A stretch of 64,000 nucleotides of DNA from Bifidobacterium breve (GTDB lineage: Bacteria > Actinomycetota > Actinomycetes > Nanopelagicales > Nanopelagicaceae). The position numbers and the translations under genes are program-made. The number at the start of each line of letters is the position of its first letter. Position 1 is the stretch's first letter. The stretch covers positions 1 through 64,000 of the forward strand of contig CAMDBB010000005.1 of the NCBI GenBank assembly GCA_945889195.1, given 5' to 3'. Below are positions 61,125 to 64,000 of this stretch, one piece after another. Under the pieces are notes generated by a model. It worked only from the letters and a program-made list of their open reading frames with translations. It was not told where the DNA came from and did not search any database.

Positions 61125-62318
61125 ATGACAACTCTCGATGAGATTGCAGGCCACTTTGGCCAATATGGCGGGCGCTTTGTTCCAGAAGCGTTGATTGGAG
61201 CCCTTGAAGAGCTCGATGCCGCGCGCATCAAGGCGCAGACGGATCCCACATTTATCGAAGAGTTGGCAGAGCTGCATCGCACCTACACAGGTCGTCCTAG
61301 CATTCTGACTGAAGCGAAACGATTTGCAGAACATGCAGGTGGTGCACGCATTCTCTTGAAGCGCGAAGATCTCAATCACACCGGAAGCCACAAGATCAAT
61401 AATGTTCTTGGTCAAGCGCTCCTGACAAAACGTATGGGCAAGAAGCGCATCATCGCCGAAACAGGAGCTGGCCAACATGGAGTTGCATCAGCGACTGCTG
61501 CAGCGTTGATGGGTCTTGAATGTGTTGTCTACATGGGCGAAGAAGATACAAAGCGCCAGGCGCTTAACGTAGCTCGCATGAAGTTACTTGGCGCAGAAGT
61601 AATTCCTGTAACTTCAGGTTCACGCACTCTCAAGGATGCGATTAATGAGGCGATGCGCGATTGGGTGACCAATGTTGAAACCACTCATTACATGCTCGGC
61701 ACTGTTGCCGGACCGCACCCATTCCCTTCCATGGTGCGCGACTTCCATAAAATCATCGGTGAAGAATCTCGCGAACAGGTATTGGCGCTGACTGGAAAAC
61801 TTCCAACAGCAGTTCTCGCCTGTGTCGGGGGCGGATCTAATGCCATCGGAATCTTCCATCGCTTTATCTCTGATCCTGAAGTTCGTTTAATCGGACTTGA
61901 AGCAGCAGGAGATGGCGTTGAAACTGGACGACATGCTGCAACGATTACCGGTGGAAGCCCAGGTGTGCTGCATGGAAATCGCACCTATGTTCTTCAAGAT
62001 GAGAATGGTCAGACAATTGAATCTCATTCAATCTCAGCTGGACTTGATTACCCAGGTGTAGGTCCAGAACATGCTTACCTTCATGACATTGGTCGCGCTG
62101 AATATCGCGCGATTACCGATGCGCAGGCGATGCATGCATTTGCACTTCTTTGTAAGACTGAAGGAATCATTCCTGCCATCGAAACTGCTCATGCTCTCGC
62201 TGGCGCACTTCAGATTGGTAATGAGCTCGGACCTGAGGCGATATTGCTCATCAATCTATCGGGACGTGGCGATAAAGATGTTCACACTGCGGCGCAGTAT
62301 TTTGGAATCCCACTGTAA
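61125..62318 (+). CDS. trpB: Tryptophan synthase beta chain
   Basis: PLP enzyme joining indole and serine. [19 protein letters not shown] Lys in [25 protein letters not shown], phosphate cup [10 protein letters not shown], and [16 protein letters not shown]. 397 residues, the standard TrpB1 type. Directly followed by trpA with 0-nt gap. Confidence 0.97.
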   Translation: MTTLDEIAGHFGQYGGRFVPEALIGALEELDAARIKAQTDPTFIEELAELHRTYTGRPSILTEAKRFAEHAGGARILLKREDLNHTGSHKINNVLGQALLTKRMGKKRIIAETGAGQHGVASATAAALMGLECVVYMGEEDTKRQALNVARMKLLGAEVIPVTSGSRTLKDAINEAMRDWVTNVETTHYMLGTVAGPHPFPSMVRDFHKIIGEESREQVLALTGKLPTAVLACVGGGSNAIGIFHRFISDPEVRLIGLEAAGDGVETGRHAATITGGSPGVLHGNRTYVLQDENGQTIESHSISAGLDYPGVGPEHAYLHDIGRAEYRAITDAQAMHAFALLCKTEGIIPAIETAHALAGALQIGNELGPEAILLINLSGRGDKDVHTAAQYFGIPL

Positions 62319-63122
62319 ATGTCCACACCGCTTGATGATCTCTTTATAAAGGTCCGTGCTGAAAATAGAGCAGCCCTCATCGCCTATATCCCTGCTGGAT
62401 TTCCAACGATTGAAGGTTGCAAGAAAGTAATCCAAGCCTTTATCGAAGGTGGCGTAGATGCCATTGAAATCGGCTTTCCTTATAGCGATCCGGTGATGGA
62501 TGGGCCAACAATCCAAGCTGCTGCAGACCAATCACTTTCACAGGGAACAAATGCAGCCGATGTATTTGACGCACTTAAAGTTGCAACCGATTCAGGTGTT
62601 CCTGCAGTTGTGATGACTTACTGGAATCCAATCGAAAAATACGGAGTCGAGAAGTTCGCCCAATCAATTGCAGCAAACGGTGGCTCAGGAGTGATTACTC
62701 CAGATCTCACTATCGAAGAATCCGCTGGATGGAAGTCAGCTGTTGAGAAGAGCGAGATCAATCCAATTTACGTTGTTGCGCCAAGTACATCTGCACAACG
62801 TCTGCCGCAAGTAACATCACGATGCGGTGGCTTTGTTTATGCAGCAAGTCTCATGGGGGTAACTGGTACACGCACTGCTGTCTCATCAGGAGCGCCTGAC
62901 CTTGTTGCGCGCATTAGAGAGACAACGGATCTTCCGATTGCAGTTGGCCTTGGCGTTTCAACTCGCGAGCAGGCCAAGGGCGTTGCAGGATATGCAGACG
63001 GAGTGATTGTGGGATCAGCATTTATTAAGGCGATGCAGGATGCTCCAAATGAGGCAGAAGGATTGAAATCTGTGAAAGAGTTAGCGCAACAACTTTCTTT
63101 GGGAGTGCGAGAAGGACGATGA
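62319..63122 (+). CDS. trpA: Tryptophan synthase alpha chain
   Basis: Cleaves indole-3-glycerol phosphate. IAYIPAGFPT, catalytic Glu in DAIEIGFPYSDPVMDGPTIQ with the second acid Asp, later GFVYAASLMGVTGTR and VGLGVSTREQA. 267 residues. ATGA overlap with the following membrane protein. Confidence 0.96.
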   Translation: MSTPLDDLFIKVRAENRAALIAYIPAGFPTIEGCKKVIQAFIEGGVDAIEIGFPYSDPVMDGPTIQAAADQSLSQGTNAADVFDALKVATDSGVPAVVMTYWNPIEKYGVEKFAQSIAANGGSGVITPDLTIEESAGWKSAVEKSEINPIYVVAPSTSAQRLPQVTSRCGGFVYAASLMGVTGTRTAVSSGAPDLVARIRETTDLPIAVGLGVSTREQAKGVAGYADGVIVGSAFIKAMQDAPNEAEGLKSVKELAQQLSLGVREGR

Positions 63123-63607
63123 AGAAAATTCAGCCATGGCTAGGGCTTGCCGCTCGACTCATCCTTGGCGGAACCCTGATTGCTGCTGGCTATCTCAAAT
63201 TTGATGAGCTTGATAAATCGCAGATGGCAGTTCGGGCCTACGAGATGCTGCCGATTCCACTGGCGAATTTTCTCGGAATCTTTGTGCCATTCTTTGAATT
63301 GGCGATAGGAATCCTCCTGGTTATCGGAGCAGCTGTCCGCATCAGCGGTGCGCTGAGCGCGCTCTTAATGATCGGTTTCATGATCGCAATCTCCCAAGCC
63401 TGGGCACGCGGACTCTCTATCGACTGCGGATGCTTCGGTGGCGGGGGACAAGTTCCTGAAGGTGAAGCCAATTATCTGACTCCACTTCTGCGCGACACAG
63501 GCTTAGCGCTCTTGGGAATTTACTTAACCCTCTTTCCACACACTAAATTTGGCCTGGATAAATCACCAGCGCCTGCGACACAACTAGGAGAAAGCAACAA
63601 TGGCTAA
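63119..63607 (+). CDS. MauE/DoxX-type membrane protein
   Basis: Four-helix protein of 162 residues: GLAARLILGGTLIAAGYLKF, then NFLGIFVPFFELAIGILLVI and a third helix, with a cytoplasmic or periplasmic loop carrying DCGCFGGGG. This Cys-x-Cys motif occurs in MauE-like proteins linked to thiol-disulfide exchange. It overlaps the following DsbA-like gene by 7 bp, which supports a redox partnership. The coupling to trpA is by ATGA overlap. Confidence 0.87.
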   Translation: MKKIQPWLGLAARLILGGTLIAAGYLKFDELDKSQMAVRAYEMLPIPLANFLGIFVPFFELAIGILLVIGAAVRISGALSALLMIGFMIAISQAWARGLSIDCGCFGGGGQVPEGEANYLTPLLRDTGLALLGIYLTLFPHTKFGLDKSPAPATQLGESNNG

Positions 63608-64000
63608 ACAACCAGGAAAAGATAACTTCACTCGCAATCTTGTTATTGCAGTCGTCGTAGGCGTTCTCCTCATTATGTTGGTGCCAACCTTGCTCTCTCG
63701 ACAGACCGATTCTTCAGCCAGCATCCCAGCGAACGTTTCAGCCGATCGCGGGTATGGAGTTGTATTTAATGGCGAACTCACTGGAGTCCCTGTTGTCGAT
63801 ATCTATGAAGACTTTCAATGTCCGGTCTGTGCTCAATTCACACAGCTCAACGGCCCATACATTGAATCGCTGATTGCCGAAAAGAAGGCAACCGTTGTCT
63901 ATCACACGCTCTCATTCTTGGGACCTGAATCTGTCAACGCTGCAAATGCAGCTGCATGTTCTGCAGATGAGGGCAAATTCCTTGATTACCACCGCTTGCT
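63601..64000 (+). CDS. DsbA-like membrane-anchored thioredoxin-fold protein (3' partial)
   Basis: N-terminal basic segment and one membrane anchor (LVIAVVVGVLLIMLVPTLL, about 14-32), then an exported thioredoxin fold with the redox site DFQCPVCAQF (CPVC) and a start resembling DsbA/DSBA-like thioredoxin domain 4. The gene runs off the right edge, so the C-terminal part including cis-Pro is unseen. Likely oxidises or isomerises exported proteins with help from the MauE-type partner. Confidence 0.88.

Noticed and set aside
1..64000. Frequent GAGCGC/GCGCTC hexamers as a possible genome-wide signal (uptake or segregation motif)
   Set aside because: Abundant by eye on both strands, but it can arise from common codon pairs (for example AAG AGC GCT and GCG CTC). 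Without a genome-wide count against a codon-matched background no claim is justified.
1..64000. tRNA, rRNA, insertion sequences, integrases, prophage or defence genes
   Set aside because: I looked for tRNA T-loop patterns, transposase motifs and long repeats and saw none; gene content is core metabolism, division and repair throughout.

Overview
The window is a stretch of chromosome from a streamlined actinobacterium, most likely a freshwater member of the Nanopelagicales (acI lineage, Planktophila/Nanopelagicus type). I infer this from the actinobacterial gene order (class II DAHP synthase, PASTA kinase, prenyltransferase, metF, DUF3040, mraZ, then the dcw cluster to sepF/yggT, lspA, rluD, dnaE, his and trp), from actinobacterial signatures (DUF3040, PriA-type HisA, class II AroG, type-2 IleRS with a T-box leader, a TCGAAC-N4-GTTCGA SOS box), and from moderate base composition with extreme compaction. 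Neighbouring genes often share ATGA or TAATG overlaps, several convergent pairs overlap at their stop codons, and no non-coding stretch exceeds about 210 bases. I see no tRNA, rRNA, CRISPR, insertion sequence or prophage.

Layout. 1-2875 (+): 5'-truncated phosphofructokinase with pyrophosphate-type active-site residues, class II DAHP synthase, and an alkyltransferase-type DNA repair protein. 2849-8702 (-): threonine aldolase, EamA exporter, endonuclease IV, PASTA-domain Ser/Thr kinase, then a P-loop kinase and a PnuC-family transporter preceded by a TPP riboswitch. 8711-17761 (mostly -): a split carotenoid locus, crtE-crtI-crtB and crtA-cruF-glycosyltransferase-second desaturase, separated by metF and a CDP-alcohol phosphatidyltransferase on the + strand. 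17777-21811: aquaporin plus arsenate reductase, YbaK, MFS, TSUP and DoxX genes. 21932-26689: a LexA-box operon DUF6504-dnaE2-dinB. 26725-44032 (+): DUF3040, then the complete division and wall cluster mraZ-rsmH-ftsL-ftsI-murE-murF-mraY-murD-ftsW-murG-murC-ftsQ-ftsZ-pgeF-yggS-sepF-yggT. 44034-47368 (-): ileS with its T-box leader. 47356-53207 (+): DksA/TraR-like protein with a Lys/Ala-rich tail, lspA, rluD, dnaE. 53272-63122 (+): hisDCBHAFI running into trpE, a 51-residue membrane protein, trpC, trpB and trpA. 63119-64000 (+): a MauE/DoxX-type membrane protein and the start of a DsbA-like thioredoxin-fold protein.

How it works together. The left end feeds the shikimate pathway (aroG), whose chorismate is used by the trp genes at the right end. 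The carotenoid genes predict an acyclic, ketolated, hydrated and glycosylated pigment; no lycopene cyclase is seen. The dcw cluster is nearly one continuous transcription unit under an apparent MraZ-autoregulated promoter.

Regulation is the richest part of the window. RNA devices include a TPP aptamer, an Ile T-box and a large structured RNA between mraZ and rsmH. A -10 hexamer of the form TANNNT lies exactly 6-7 nt before the start codon of about a dozen genes, which predicts leaderless mRNAs. Two divergent gene pairs have their two -10 elements packed into gaps of 22 and 29 bp. The least expected unit is the TPP-riboswitch operon pairing a PnuC-type transporter with an uncharacterised P-loop kinase, a candidate thiamine uptake-and-phosphorylation module.
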